DNA of 37,199 nt from an uncultured bacterium (GTDB lineage: Bacteria > Vulcanimicrobiota > Vulcanimicrobiia > Vulcanimicrobiales > Vulcanimicrobiaceae). Of this stretch, positions 1 through 8,538 are shown in pieces. Position 1 is the first letter of the stretch, and every line of letters begins with the position of its first letter. The stretch lies in assembly GCA_903829325.1 (NCBI GenBank), contig CAIKPM010000061.1:1-37199 (forward strand), given 5' to 3'. The position numbers were made by a program, and so were the translations under genes. A model generated the notes under the pieces. That model was not told the DNA's origin. It worked only from the letters and a program-made list of their open reading frames with translations, and made no database searches.

Positions 1-88
1 CGTTCCCATCCCGAACACGGCAGTTAAGCCCATCAGCGCCGAAGCTAGTCGGACCGCAGGGTCCCGCGAGAATAGGTCACCGCCAGAT
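1..88 (+). rRNA. rrf: 5S ribosomal RNA, 3' part
   Basis: The first bases match the conserved 5S core (CCCATCCCGAACACGG, then AGTTAAGCCC and GCGCCGAAG) and the conserved 3' half ending in GGTCACCGCCAG. The 5' end lies outside the window, so the gene is partial. An intrinsic terminator follows within ten bases, which fits the end of an rRNA operon. The exact 3' end is uncertain by a few bases. Confidence 0.93.
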
Positions 89-96
89 TCCCTTCC

Positions 97-133
97 ACCC
101 GCCCACACTCGCAAGAGATTGGGCGGGTTTTTT
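97..133 (+). terminator. Rho-independent terminator of the rRNA operon
   Basis: A GC-rich stem (ACCCGCCCA at 97-105 pairing with TGGGCGGGT at 120-128) is continued by an inner CTC/GAG stem closed by a GCAA tetraloop and is followed by a run of six T (128-133). It sits immediately after the 5S gene and has the standard shape of an intrinsic terminator. Confidence 0.93.
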
Positions 134-228
134 ATCTTTACATGATATTGCTTAAGATCAATAGACAGCTTGACTTGAGCTCAACATTTAGCCTGGATTC
201 GCAGTCTGGAAATACCGATTGTTATTAC

Positions 229-257
229 GTGAGACTGCGTAACATTCTGGCTATACT
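229..257 (+). promoter_or_regulatory. Candidate sigma-70-type promoter
   Basis: TATACT at 252-257 is a good -10 element. GTGAGA at 229-234 matches four of six -35 positions with a 17-base spacer. It lies 27 bases ahead of the GTG start at 284 and after the rRNA terminator, so it would serve the hypothetical gene. Predicted by eye only. Confidence 0.4.
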
Positions 258-283
258 GACGATTCATTAGGGAGCAATGTTTT

Positions 284-1678
284 GTGAAACAGTTGAAGTT
301 CGGCTTGCCGTCCTTTTCTACCCAGCAGGTTGCGGGGCTGTTAGCTCGTTTTGCTCATCCTTTTGATCGATCCGAGCACGAGCATACAGAGACTGAGCAA
401 GATTGTGCGGTTGCTAGCGCTGAAGCAAATGAAAAGACACTTGAAATTGAAGCTGTACAACCTGTAGAGGTGACTTTCGTTCAAATCGATTCTGCCGATT
501 CTACTGAAGCTATTCACTTAGATGAGGGCGAGGAGCCGCTCTTGAGCGCAGAAACGGACCATGACGAACGTCAGCTTGAGCACACTAGCTTCTGGTCAAG
601 TTTATTCTCTCGGCTACGGCTTGCGACGCATTCTTCAGGGGCCGCAGCATCGGAATCGATGCTCGAACTGCACCAGGAAGATATTGCTAATTTGCAGCCT
701 GAAGTCGCAGAAAAGAAGAAGATTGAATTCCCTTTTATATCGCGGCTTATCTCGATTGTTCAGCTTGATAAATTGCTCGCTTTGGTGCACCTAGGACGAG
801 CGCACGGAACTGTGGATAATGCTCCCGTTGCTGAAGCGTCGCAGCTTTCAGAAAATGTGGATGATGCACAAGCCTCAGAGTCACTGGATCATCCTAATGA
901 AGAGGCAATTAAAGTCCCTGATAGCCCTGAGATTGCGGAAGTCAAGGCTGATCTTCAAGACGATGACGATAATCGTGCTGTTAAGAAAAAGTCATGGTTG
1001 ACTTTTCCGGCACAGTTGAAACTTCCATCGCGATCTAAAAAGAAGCCTACTTCTCGTGATACGCCTCAGATTAAGTCGGAGAAGCGTGCTGTGAGTCCTA
1101 GTGCAACAGACTCACCACGGTCTAAATCTCCGCTGATATGGGTTTTTGCGGTTGGGGGGCTTGCTTTGCTCGTAGGGGTTGGTTCGCGTTTTGTTCACCT
1201 TGATCCGAACATGTTGCACCAAGTCTTCGCTCCACATCATGTTTCAAGTCAAATGACTGCCCACCTCAGTAACGGTGCAGGTTTGCAGATACATTCTCGC
1301 CCGAAAACTGCTGTGCGAATAATTGATGGGCAAGGTATGCATCCTTCGGAATTGATTGCGCCGAAGGCGGAAGAAGTGCAACAAGACAACTCCAAACTCG
1401 ATGCAAAAATTATTGCTGCAATTGCTCCACAGGTTGCACAACTGTGCGGACTAGAAGTGAGTAAAGTGCTCACCTGGAGTTATCGTGATGGGTATTTGCT
1501 TTGTCATATTCGCAATCAGATGCGAGATTCTAGCACTTTACTCGAACGATCCCCCGAGGGCACTTTCACCTTTATGGGCAGTGCAGATGGGATCATGACC
1601 GAAGATATCTTAACTGATACCTTCTTACTTGACCCCACGACCGCCTCAATTTTGCACAAGCATTTAGTCGGCGGCTAG
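284..1678 (+). CDS. Single-pass membrane protein of unknown function
   Basis: I do not recognise this 464-residue protein. GTG start at 284 with GGAG nine bases upstream. Residues 1-280 are highly charged and largely acidic, with scattered short aromatic/hydrophobic segments (near residues 8-25, 104-115, 149-170 and 238-250). These share an F-L/P-x-x-S/A-R-L flavour and may be a degenerate repeat. A Lys/Ser/Pro-rich stretch (about 240-282) precedes one transmembrane segment at 284-304 ([18 protein letters not shown]). About 160 residues follow, probably outside the membrane, with two cysteines around residues 388 and 408. The positively charged flank before the membrane segment predicts a cytoplasmic N-terminus. 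Codon use looks more AT-rich than the neighbours. It converges with nrdJ, the two stop codons sharing CTAG at 1675-1678. Possible roles (envelope scaffold, anti-sigma-like signalling) are guesses. Confidence 0.75.
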   Translation: MKQLKFGLPSFSTQQVAGLLARFAHPFDRSEHEHTETEQDCAVASAEANEKTLEIEAVQPVEVTFVQIDSADSTEAIHLDEGEEPLLSAETDHDERQLEHTSFWSSLFSRLRLATHSSGAAASESMLELHQEDIANLQPEVAEKKKIEFPFISRLISIVQLDKLLALVHLGRAHGTVDNAPVAEASQLSENVDDAQASESLDHPNEEAIKVPDSPEIAEVKADLQDDDDNRAVKKKSWLTFPAQLKLPSRSKKKPTSRDTPQIKSEKRAVSPSATDSPRSKSPLIWVFAVGGLALLVGVGSRFVHLDPNMLHQVFAPHHVSSQMTAHLSNGAGLQIHSRPKTAVRIIDGQGMHPSELIAPKAEEVQQDNSKLDAKIIAAIAPQVAQLCGLEVSKVLTWSYRDGYLLCHIRNQMRDSSTLLERSPEGTFTFMGSADGIMTEDILTDTFLLDPTTASILHKHLVGG

Positions 1679-4600
1679 CTGCATCCGCTCGTAGTACCGC
1701 AGCTGTCGCATTTCAGGCACGTGCCATTGCGAACGAGCGTCAGCTGGCCGCAATCTGTGCATGCATCCCCGCTATAGCCCTTCTCGACAGCTTGTTTGCG
1801 CGCTTTGGAGCGCTCTAGCACGGCGACATTATGATTACTTGTCGAGGTCCCATTCAGGACTGCAGTGTGGAGGTTTGGCTTCGGTGAGGCACCCTTCCAT
1901 TTTTGGTGCAGGTGATTGCTGGTTGGGTGCAGCCGTTCCTCAAGTTCCTTATCAGGATGGTTGACGTATGTCACGCCACCATCTTCCTCGGCGGTGTAGT
2001 CGGGTTCTGGCCCCATCGCATCAATTGCCATTGCTGGTTGAACTTGAGCAAGATCGTAGCGACCGAGATAGCTCACGGCTAATTCACGGAAAATATAGTC
2101 AATAATCGATGTTGCCATTTTGATGTTTTCGTGACCGGCGACAATCCCATTTGGTTCGAAGCGCGTGAAGGTAAATGCCTCAACGTATTCTTCTAGCGGA
2201 ACTCCATGCTGGAGACCAAGGCTAATCGCAATCGCAAAATTGTTCATCATTGCTCGGAAAGCCGCGCCTTCTTTGTGCATATCGATGAAAATCTCACCCA
2301 GCGAACCGTCGTTGAATTCGCCGGTGCGTAAATAGACTTTATGCCCACCTACCGTAGCCTTTTGCGTATAGCCGGCGCGACGATCGGGCATGCGTCGTCT
2401 TTTGGCAATGTAGCGATAGACGATACGCTCTGCTATTTGTAATGGCTGGGCGAAAGGTGCCGGAGCGAGTTCAGTCTCTTCGCTCCCACTGCCCACATCA
2501 TAATTTGCTGCGAGCGGCTGTGAGAGTTTTGATCCGTCGCGATACAACGCAACCGCTTTTGTCATCCGTTCCCAGCTATAGCGATATGCTTCTTTGACAT
2601 CCGCAATAGTTGCTTGTTGAGGCAAATTAATTGTTTTGGAAATTGCCCCGGTAATGAACGGCTGAGCTGCTGCCATCATGTCAATATGAGCGAGCGGACG
2701 AATAAAGCGTGCTCCATGCTTGCCACACGGTGTCGCGCAATCAAAGACTGGGAGATGCTCTTCTTTGAGGAATGGTGCACCCTCTAAGGTCATGAAACCA
2801 CAGACGACATTGCCAGCTTCTTCAATCTGCTGGTCGCTAAAACCGAGAATATCGCGTAAAATCGAGATATTCCAATCACCCAATTGCTCATCAGTCATGC
2901 TGAGATTCGTCTTGCAGAACTCATCACCCAAGATAATGCGATTGAAAGCAAAGCCTAACTCGAATGCACCTGGTAAGGCTTTTTCGATTCGAGTCAGGGC
3001 AGCTTCGTCGAAGCCTTTTGCTTTGAGTACCGCGTGATTGATATGTGGGGCGTGAGCGAGCGTTGCGGTTCCTTTGGCAAAATCTTCGATGGCTTGGATC
3101 TGTTCATTTGTGTACCCAAGTCGCCGCAGTGCAGGTGCAACCGAGGCGTTGACGATTTTGAAATAGCCCCCGCCGGCGAGCTTTTTGAATTTGACTAAGG
3201 CAAAATCAGGCTCGATGCCGGTGGTGTCGCAATCCATGAGCAGACCGATAGTGCCCGTTGGTGCCAAGACGGTGACTTGCGCATTGCGGTAACCGAAGCG
3301 CTCTCCAAGATCGAGAGCCTGATCCCATTTGGTGCGGGCGAGTGCCCAGGTCTCTTGCGTGAATAGTGTCGGAGCATGGGTGACAGGGACGATACTCAAG
3401 CCCTCGTATTCATTCGCCGCGCTGGCATAAGCTGCACGACGATGATTGCGAATGACCCGAAGCATCGCATTTTGATTACGCTGGTAACCAGCGAATGCTC
3501 CTAAGCGCTCAGCAATCTCAGCCGAAACGGCGTAGGCAGAGCCGGTCATGAGCGCAGAGATTGCCGCACACCAGCCGAGCCCTTCTTCGGAATCGTAGGG
3601 CAGACCGAGTCGCATAAGAAGCGTGCCCAAATTCGCATAGCCCAGGCCAAGGGTACGGAAATCGAACGATTTTTGCGCGATGGTCTTTGAGGGGAATTGG
3701 GCCATGAGCACGCTGATTTCAAGGGTTACTGTCCAGAAGCGGCACGCCTCGGCAAACCACGTGGCATCAAAACTGCCGTCGTTATTGAGGAATTTGACCA
3801 GATTGAGCGAGGCGAGATTACAAGCCGTATCGTCGAGGAAAAGATATTCTGAGCATGGGTTACTGGCATTGATTCGGCCGTCTTCTGGACAGGTGTGCCA
3901 TTCGTTGATCGTGGTATCGAATTGTAATCCTGGATCGGCGCATTGCCACGCAGATACGGCAATTTGATTCCAGAGGTCTTGTGTGGGGAGACTGTGACAG
4001 ACGGTCCCATCGGTGCGGCGGCGTAGTTCCCACGTGGCTTGGGCATCGAGTTTCTTGAAAAAATCATTCGGAACGCGCACCGAATTATTGGAATTTTGCC
4101 CGGAAACGGTCCCATAGGCTTTCGAGTCCCAGCCGGTATCGAACGTCTCTATCGCAAGATCGGTGTATCCTTGGCGAGCGAAATCGAGTGCATATTGGAT
4201 ATTCGCTCCTGGAATGCCAGCAGAGAGTGCTGCGCGCATTGCCGCCTTGAGGCCGGGATTGCTTGCTGGATCAAAACGGGCAGGGGTAGGAATAGCGGCA
4301 TCGTTAGCCGCGCGCATCACCGCATTGAGATGACGTTCGCAGGCAACCGAGCCTGCGACGAGGTCAGAGACCTTTTGCTCTTCCTTGACTTTCCAGGTGA
4401 TAAATTCTTCGATATCCGGGTGGTCGAGGTCGACTACCACCATCTTCGCAGCGCGTCGTGTGGTGCCGCCACTTTTGATTGCTCCGGCGGCACGGTCGCC
4501 TACACGCAGGTACGACATCAAGCCTGAACTCGTTCCGCCGCCTGAGAGTTTTTCACCAGCTCCGCGAATTTGAGAGAAGTTTGAGCCTGAACCGCTACCA

Positions 4601-5277
4601 AATTTGAAGATCCGTGCTTCGCGTACCCACAGATCCATAATCCCGCCTTCGTTGACCAAGTCATCGGCGACACTTTGGATGAAGCAAGCGTGGGGGGCGG
4701 GGTGTTCGTATGCGTTGACCGAGCGGATCAATTCGCTTGTGGTTGGATCGATGAAGTAATGCCCTTGTGCTGGGCCCTCGATCCCATAAGCCCAATGCAA
4801 GCCAGTGTTGAACCATTGCGGGCTATTGGGCGCAGCGACTTGCCGGGCGAGCATAGCGCGCATTTCGTCGTAGTAGACTTTGGCGTCGGCTTCGGAACTA
4901 AAATAGTTATGCTTGACCCCCCAATAGGTCCAGGTTCCCGCTAGACGATTGAAGACGTCGCGCGCATCGTGCTCCATGCCAAATTGTTGGTCGCGCGGCA
5001 GTTTGGCGAGGGCGGCTTCGTCGGGCACAGAGCGCCAAAGCCAGGCGGGGATATCAGCTTCCTTCACTCTCCGCAAAGCGCGGGGCACACCCGCTTTGCG
5101 GCAGTATTTTTGCGCAAGAACGTCGACGGCAACCTGACTCCAGGTTGTCGGCACCATCATATTGCTCGCCTCAAATATGACCGAGCCATCGGGATTCGTG
5201 ATACGCGAGGTCCGTGGCTCAAAAGTAATGCCAGCGTACGCGTCGCTGTCGGTCGAGTAATGGCGAGCAAATTTCAT
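1675..5277 (-). CDS. nrdJ: Vitamin B12-dependent (class II) ribonucleotide reductase
   Basis: Adenosylcobalamin-dependent reductase that makes deoxyribonucleotides from ribonucleotides without needing oxygen. I start it at ATG 5277 (MKFARHYS), giving 1200 residues; the frame stays open further upstream into the control region and yqeG. Diagnostic features are the ACFIQSV and TACNLASLN segments carrying the redox cysteine pair, the NPCSEY active-site loop with the thiyl cysteine at about residue 475, and the [17 protein letters not shown] segment. The C-terminal tail ends in a cysteine-rich CxxC array ([20 protein letters not shown]) that reduces the active site. Length is typical of the large NrdJ family. 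GGAG lies about 14 bases ahead of the start, rather far. The promoter region holds an NrdR-box-like palindrome, the expected repressor site for nrd genes. The cofactor demand implies B12 uptake or synthesis elsewhere. Confidence 0.96.
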   Translation of the reverse strand: MKFARHYSTDSDAYAGITFEPRTSRITNPDGSVIFEASNMMVPTTWSQVAVDVLAQKYCRKAGVPRALRRVKEADIPAWLWRSVPDEAALAKLPRDQQFGMEHDARDVFNRLAGTWTYWGVKHNYFSSEADAKVYYDEMRAMLARQVAAPNSPQWFNTGLHWAYGIEGPAQGHYFIDPTTSELIRSVNAYEHPAPHACFIQSVADDLVNEGGIMDLWVREARIFKFGSGSGSNFSQIRGAGEKLSGGGTSSGLMSYLRVGDRAAGAIKSGGTTRRAAKMVVVDLDHPDIEEFITWKVKEEQKVSDLVAGSVACERHLNAVMRAANDAAIPTPARFDPASNPGLKAAMRAALSAGIPGANIQYALDFARQGYTDLAIETFDTGWDSKAYGTVSGQNSNNSVRVPNDFFKKLDAQATWELRRRTDGTVCHSLPTQDLWNQIAVSAWQCADPGLQFDTTINEWHTCPEDGRINASNPCSEYLFLDDTACNLASLNLVKFLNNDGSFDATWFAEACRFWTVTLEISVLMAQFPSKTIAQKSFDFRTLGLGYANLGTLLMRLGLPYDSEEGLGWCAAISALMTGSAYAVSAEIAERLGAFAGYQRNQNAMLRVIRNHRRAAYASAANEYEGLSIVPVTHAPTLFTQETWALARTKWDQALDLGERFGYRNAQVTVLAPTGTIGLLMDCDTTGIEPDFALVKFKKLAGGGYFKIVNASVAPALRRLGYTNEQIQAIEDFAKGTATLAHAPHINHAVLKAKGFDEAALTRIEKALPGAFELGFAFNRIILGDEFCKTNLSMTDEQLGDWNISILRDILGFSDQQIEEAGNVVCGFMTLEGAPFLKEEHLPVFDCATPCGKHGARFIRPLAHIDMMAAAQPFITGAISKTINLPQQATIADVKEAYRYSWERMTKAVALYRDGSKLSQPLAANYDVGSGSEETELAPAPFAQPLQIAERIVYRYIAKRRRMPDRRAGYTQKATVGGHKVYLRTGEFNDGSLGEIFIDMHKEGAAFRAMMNNFAIAISLGLQHGVPLEEYVEAFTFTRFEPNGIVAGHENIKMATSIIDYIFRELAVSYLGRYDLAQVQPAMAIDAMGPEPDYTAEEDGGVTYVNHPDKELEERLHPTSNHLHQKWKGASPKPNLHTAVLNGTSTSNHNVAVLERSKARKQAVEKGYSGDACTDCGQLTLVRNGTCLKCDSCGTTSGCS

Positions 5278-5305
5278 ATAAAAAAGCGAGACTCCAGAAG
5301 GCGGA

Positions 5306-5321
5306 CCACTATATCTAGTGA
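5306..5321. promoter_or_regulatory. NrdR-box-like operator of nrdJ
   Basis: CCACTATATCTAGTGA agrees at 13 of 16 positions with the NrdR box consensus as I recall it (ACACWATATATWGTGT). It sits just downstream of the predicted nrdJ -10 element, around the transcription start, where the ATP-cone repressor NrdR would block transcription. No nrdR gene is in the window. Confidence 0.6.
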
Positions 5322-5323
5322 TT

Positions 5324-5354
5324 AGTATACCGTTGAATCCACAAGATGTGGCAA
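5324..5354 (-). promoter_or_regulatory. Candidate nrdJ promoter
   Basis: On the minus strand TATACT (5324-5329) is a good -10 box and TTGCCA (5349-5354) a five-of-six -35 box; the 19-base spacer is long. It is flanked by the NrdR-like box on the downstream side, and a second weaker NrdR-like element falls inside the spacer. Confidence 0.45.
5339..5354. promoter_or_regulatory. Weak second NrdR-like element, overlapping a DnaA-box-like site
   Basis: The core CACAAGATGTGGCA (5340-5353) matches about 9 of 14 NrdR core positions and starts 33 bases from the strong box. NrdR boxes usually occur in pairs about three helical turns apart, so this may be the partner. The same bases include GAATCCACA (5335-5343), which on the minus strand reads TGTGGATTC, similar to a DnaA box. 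One or both readings may be chance. Confidence 0.3.
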
Positions 5355-5361
5355 TGCTCCT

Positions 5362-5401
5362 TGTGGATGTAGGGTGGATGAAATGACAATCTTGTGGACA
5401 A
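5362..5401 (+). promoter_or_regulatory. DnaA-box-like pair in front of yqeG
   Basis: TGTGGATGT (5362-5370) and TGTGGACAA (5393-5401) match 7 and 8 of 9 positions of the DnaA box in the orientation TGTGGATAA. With the minus-strand copy at 5335-5343 this gives three CTTGTGGA-type words in under 70 bases between nrdJ and yqeG. DnaA control of nrd genes is known in other bacteria; here it is only suggested. The last copy falls inside the chosen yqeG reading frame. Confidence 0.3.
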
Positions 5402-5901
5402 CTTCCAGTGTGATGCGTTTTCCCTATGCGTATGCGGTTTCGCTCGTTCAAGTCGATCCAGAAGCGTTATGGGCTGTAGGCTTTCGTGGCATGATCGTCG
5501 ATGTGGACAACACCCTCCTGGGCTTTGACGATAGTGAGCTTGCTCCACCCGTGTTGCAGTGGATAGCCACTGCGCAAAAGCGAGGGTTTCGCATGGTGAT
5601 TCTTTCGAATAACTTCCCCGAGCGAGTTGCTGCTATGGCCGCTCGTCTGGGTTGTCCAGGGATTCCGAATGCCTTGAAGCCGCTTCCTTTTGCTTATTGG
5701 CGAGCATTGCGTTTGTTAGGCTTACGCTCGGTCGAAACCGTGATGTTGGGAGATCAGTTGATGACAGATATCTTGGGCGCGCAACTGTTGGGGATTCGAG
5801 GAATCTTGTTAAACCCGATCGCCCAAAAAGATTTCCCCTTGACTCGCGTGCTGCGTTGTGTCGAATCGTGGTTGGTCGGGGGAAAGCGGCCGCAAGGATG
5901 A
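5383..5901 (+). CDS. yqeG: YqeG family HAD phosphatase
   Basis: HAD superfamily subfamily IIIA phosphatase of about 172 residues, the usual YqeG size. Motif I is [10 protein letters not shown] with Asp40 and Asp42, motif [12 protein letters not shown], motif III the Lys in [10 protein letters not shown], motif [13 protein letters not shown]. The family is cytoplasmic; its physiological substrate is not firmly established (phosphatidylglycerophosphate phosphatase for some relatives). I chose ATG 5383 because AGGG lies eight bases upstream; GTG 5374 and ATG 5413 are alternatives. It overlaps aroE by four bases (ATGA). In Firmicutes yqeG, yqeH and aroE sit in one operon; here the pair persists without yqeH. 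Confidence 0.9.
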   Translation: MTILWTTSSVMRFPYAYAVSLVQVDPEALWAVGFRGMIVDVDNTLLGFDDSELAPPVLQWIATAQKRGFRMVILSNNFPERVAAMAARLGCPGIPNALKPLPFAYWRALRLLGLRSVETVMLGDQLMTDILGAQLLGIRGILLNPIAQKDFPLTRVLRCVESWLVGGKRPQG

Positions 5902-6641
5902 GGTCCCTCAAGTTAGGGCTGATTGGCGATCCTGTTGCACACAGCTTGAGCCCCGCTTTGCACCGGGGCTTCTTGGCTGAAGCCGGGCTCTCGGGCAGCT
6001 ATGACGCTGTGCGGGTCACACTTACGGAAGTACACGATGCCCTGTCGAGCTTAGGCGGCGCCGGTTATCTTGGGCTGAATGTCACTACTCCACTCAAAAG
6101 CGCCGTGCTTGCGGTCGTCGGGGCTTCGGATGTCTTGGTTCAGCAGCTGGGCGCGGCGAACACCCTGCTGTTTGATGCTGAGCGAAGCTATTGGTGGGCG
6201 ACGAACACCGATGGTATCGGTGCTTGTGTTGCTCTCAGCACCGCTTTAGGTGACTCGCTGCCCGGCAAGCGGATCGCGGTCTTGGGGTTAGGCCCCACTG
6301 GACGCGCAGCGCGCCTCGCCCTAGAGGCTGAGGGGGCATTTGTGTACGCGTGGACGCGCTCACAGCCTTGGGAAGAGCTGCCTGCGCAGCTCGATGCGGT
6401 GCTCAGTGCTCTGCCGCCTGAGGCTAGCTTTCCTGAAGACATTCGACAGTTACTCTTGCGGACCGAGGTTGTCGTGGATGCGAACTACGGGCCACGGGCG
6501 ACGCTCGGTGTTCGCTTGGGGCGATCTGTCTTTACCGGTGAAACGATGCTCGAGGCTCAGGCCCGCGCTTCGTTTGAAATCTGGCGTCGGGCCGCAGAAG
6601 GCCCAGGAGAGAGGGAGATTCGAACTCCCGAGACCTTTTGA
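5898..6641 (+). CDS. aroE: Shikimate dehydrogenase
   Basis: NADPH-dependent reduction of 3-dehydroshikimate to shikimate in aromatic amino-acid synthesis. Visible motifs: GDPVAHSLSPALH substrate loop with the paired serines, LNVTTPLK with catalytic Lys67, Asn88 in GAANTL, Asp105 in TNTDGIG, the cofactor loop VLGLGPTGRAA (normally GAGGAGRA-like, here more divergent), and the C-terminal GETMLEAQARASFEIW helix. ATG 5898 overlaps the yqeG stop and puts the first motif at the usual distance; the frame is open upstream only as an out-of-frame shadow of yqeG. The protein is 247 residues. The last dozen or so codons, after the normal end of the family (SFEIW plus a few), run into the antisense strand of a tRNA-Ser gene (REIRTPETF), giving an unconserved tail. 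Confidence 0.94.
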   Translation: MRSLKLGLIGDPVAHSLSPALHRGFLAEAGLSGSYDAVRVTLTEVHDALSSLGGAGYLGLNVTTPLKSAVLAVVGASDVLVQQLGAANTLLFDAERSYWWATNTDGIGACVALSTALGDSLPGKRIAVLGLGPTGRAARLALEAEGAFVYAWTRSQPWEELPAQLDAVLSALPPEASFPEDIRQLLLRTEVVVDANYGPRATLGVRLGRSVFTGETMLEAQARASFEIWRRAAEGPGEREIRTPETF

Positions 6642-6693
6642 GGGGTCTGCTCGCTTTCCAAGCGAGTGCATTCAACCGCTCTGCCATCTCTCC
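6605..6693 (-). tRNA. tRNA-Ser (anticodon GGA)
   Basis: The minus strand folds into a type II tRNA: acceptor GGAGAGA/TCTCTCC, a D arm beginning GCAGAGCGG, anticodon stem CTCGC/GCGAG with loop TTGGAAA (anticodon GGA), a long variable arm with stem AGACC/GGTCT as expected for serine, and T arm GGGAG-TTCGAAT-CTCCC. CCA is not encoded. The discriminator base reads U instead of the G common in serine tRNAs. The 3' half overlaps the last 37 bases of aroE on the other strand. Confidence 0.95.
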
Positions 6694-6738
6694 AAACGCT
6701 GCGCCGAGCCAGCTTCCGCTGGAAGAGGCAAGTCCCTG

Positions 6739-6954
6739 TTAGGATGACGACACGTGGTAATCGCAGACGAGCTGGGCCAGGTAGTCCGTTGTCGGTCTGC
6801 GTCGTAGCCGTGTGTACGCGACGAATTGGCAGAGCAAGTCAAAGCCGTTGCTATCCAGTGCGACGGGTACTCCGCCGATCGATACTCCACGGGTCTCACG
6901 ATCAAGCGCGACTTCGAAATTCTGCAGGTAGAGCGATTGTGATGTTGTTTGCAT
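6739..6954 (-). CDS. Small protein of unknown function
   Basis: A 71-codon frame with ATG at 6954 preceded by GAGG five bases upstream, a good ribosome binding site. The product (MQTTSQSLYLQNFEVALDRE at its start) has an alternating pattern that suggests two or three beta strands followed by a helix (DSNGFDLLCQFVAYTRL), with a basic stretch RLRRRPTT, and no membrane segment. I do not recognise the family. It lies 45 bases upstream of tRNA-Ser on the same strand and could be cotranscribed with it. A real gene is favoured by the ribosome binding site and the absence of any competing frame, but coding is not proven. Confidence 0.55.
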   Translation of the reverse strand: MQTTSQSLYLQNFEVALDRETRGVSIGGVPVALDSNGFDLLCQFVAYTRLRRRPTTDYLAQLVCDYHVSSS

Positions 6955-7178
6955 TGCGTCCTCGAAAATTTTTTATCGGCCGCAGATGGCGCCGGCATAC
7001 AGTGAGAGCGAAAATTTAACGGGTGCAGCGAACGAGTCGCACGAGATATTGATCGACGAACAGCTATGATGAGCATAGCCCTCTTCTTGTCGGGGTGGCA
7101 AGTAGGAGTTTTGTCCCTCTCTCATAGGGATGTGGGGGGGTGCGTGTGGTATGGGCCAGAGAGTATGAGAGGCGGAAG
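6955..7178. other. Intergenic region between the small gene and the proline-rich protein
   Basis: About 224 bases with no convincing gene; it should carry divergent promoters. A short inverted repeat TCCCT/AGGGA (in TCCCTCTCTCATAGGGA, about 7111-7127) is followed by a run of G (7133-7140). Several minus-strand frames cross the region but lack family resemblance. I see no clear -35/-10 pair. Confidence 0.4.
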
Positions 7179-7964
7179 ATGAAAACATCGACGATGTTGG
7201 GGATTGGGTTCTTGGGCTTAGCCCTAGGCTTGGCCGCCTTTGAGCCCTTCCTCATGAAAATGGCCGCGACACCGTCGTCGCCTGCCTCGAAGCCCAATTC
7301 CTTAGCCCTCTCAAGCGAGGTGCCGAGTGCGTTGCCAATCGAAGCGCCCGCTTCCCCGGAGACGGGAATCTTGCGGCCTAGGCATGAGCCGCTTGCTCAT
7401 CGGCACTCGCAGCATGCTGGGCGCGCCCGAGGGAAGAAGCAGGGACCTCATGAGAAGGCTGCTGCTGGGGCGAATGCGGCCCAGGCTCCGCTAACTGCAC
7501 CAACCTTTTTCCCTAGCACACCCGAGCCCCGACCGGTTGCTGCAGTTGAAGTAGTCAGCCCCCCGCCTACGGTGCCAGTCCAAATATTACACCATATGCC
7601 GCTGGTCGCTGCGACCGAGCGGCCAGTCTTTAAATCCGAACCGCTCGAGGACACTCCCGCTCCGCCACCGCCAACATTCTCGCCTCGGGATTTGGCGCGC
7701 CAGCGCAAGCTAGAGCGCTTGGCTTTGATAGACGCCGCTCAACGAGCCGCGCGGGGTACCGTGCTACGGACGGTGGCACATGCGCATGTGTTGTCGGCTG
7801 AAGCCACCGATCATGGACGGTGGCTTGGGGTCGTTGTTGTCGAGCAGCGTGCGAATACCACCGTGGTCGAAAACTTTGTGTTCACGCCTGGTCCAAATGG
7901 CCTCGGTCTTTCGGAGCGCCGGGTTATTTCACAGAGCTACACGGACCCGTTTGTCGCACATTGA
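7179..7964 (+). CDS. Proline/alanine-rich membrane-anchored or secreted protein
   Basis: The 261-residue product starts at ATG 7179 behind GAGGCGGAAG. Residues 5-24 (TMLGIGFLGLALGLAAFEPF) form one hydrophobic segment, either a signal peptide or an N-terminal anchor. Residues about 30-175 are low-complexity, rich in Pro, Ala, Ser and His/Arg, a probable extended spacer. The remainder (from about RDLARQRKLERLALIDAAQ) starts with a charged helix and ends in a compact region with strand-like segments (GRWLGVVVVEQRANTTVVENFVF shortened here to its pattern: alternating hydrophobic). The function is unknown. It precedes ppa by 37 bases and may share its transcript. An earlier GTG at 7140 is open but lacks a ribosome binding site. 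Confidence 0.7.
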   Translation: MKTSTMLGIGFLGLALGLAAFEPFLMKMAATPSSPASKPNSLALSSEVPSALPIEAPASPETGILRPRHEPLAHRHSQHAGRARGKKQGPHEKAAAGANAAQAPLTAPTFFPSTPEPRPVAAVEVVSPPPTVPVQILHHMPLVAATERPVFKSEPLEDTPAPPPPTFSPRDLARQRKLERLALIDAAQRAARGTVLRTVAHAHVLSAEATDHGRWLGVVVVEQRANTTVVENFVFTPGPNGLGLSERRVISQSYTDPFVAH

Positions 7965-8001
7965 CGCAGGTTGCTTGCTTGGGTGACCGGAAGCACCGAG
8001 C

Positions 8002-8538
8002 GTGCAAAGCTCAAGAAATTATTTACATCTTCCATTAGGTGATCGTGCTCCCGAAGAAATCAACGTTGTCGTTGAGATTCAGGAAGGCTCGCGGAACAAG
8101 TACGAATACGATAAAGATCTGGAGATTTTTCGTCTAGATCGGGCGCTACATTCGCCGATTTTCTATCCGGGTGACTACGGTTTTGCGCCCCAGACACTCG
8201 CTGAAGATGGCGATCCGCTCGATGTTCTGATTTTGGTGGCTGAACCAACCTTCCCGGGTTGCCTCGTGGCTGCTCGTCCGATTGGCATATTAAAGATGAT
8301 CGATCAAGGCGAAGTCGACGATAAGATTATTGCGGTACCGTGTGGGGAGCCGGAATATAACGAGATCACCAATCACACGCAAATTTTTTCGCATCAGTTG
8401 CGGAAGATTTCGTATTTCTTTGAGACCTACAAGCTGCTAGAAGGTAAGCATACCAGCACGCTCGGCTGGGAAGACGCGGAAGCTGCCCGGCGGGTTGTGC
8501 TCGAATGCGCTAATCGGTTTCGTGCCAAAGCAACATAG
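8002..8538 (+). CDS. ppa: Inorganic pyrophosphatase (family I)
   Basis: Hydrolyses pyrophosphate to phosphate, pulling biosynthetic reactions forward. The 178-residue length is typical of bacterial family I enzymes. Key features are APEEINVVVEIQEGSRNKYEYDKD with substrate-binding Lys/Glu/Tyr residues, YPGDYGF, and the metal-binding DGDPLDVL (Asp69, Asp71, Asp74). GTG 8002 has GGAAG eight bases upstream and gives the usual N-terminus (HLPLGDRAPEE). The 3' end overlaps the aldehyde dehydrogenase frame by about 17 bases, pointing to translational coupling. Confidence 0.96.
   Translation: MQSSRNYLHLPLGDRAPEEINVVVEIQEGSRNKYEYDKDLEIFRLDRALHSPIFYPGDYGFAPQTLAEDGDPLDVLILVAEPTFPGCLVAARPIGILKMIDQGEVDDKIIAVPCGEPEYNEITNHTQIFSHQLRKISYFFETYKLLEGKHTSTLGWEDAEAARRVVLECANRFRAKAT

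Noticed and set aside
4039-4527. 162-codon frame antisense to nrdJ.
   Set aside because: Composition and position are those of a shadow of a strongly conserved gene; no ribosome binding site.
5278-5345. Cobalamin riboswitch upstream of nrdJ.
   Set aside because: The leader is too short and lacks the B12-box sequence (GCCACTG).
5278-5451. Upstream extension of nrdJ (58 further codons).
   Set aside because: It crosses the promoter, operator-like sites and the start of yqeG; the family N-terminus matches MKFARHYS.
5652-5897. N-terminal extension of aroE and the frames antisense to yqeG.
   Set aside because: Shadow of yqeG in another frame; AroE begins at [19 protein letters not shown].
7085-7120. 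Sigma-54-like GG...TTG pattern (GTGGCAAGTAGGAGTTTTGT).
   Set aside because: Spacing between the two elements is about four bases too long.
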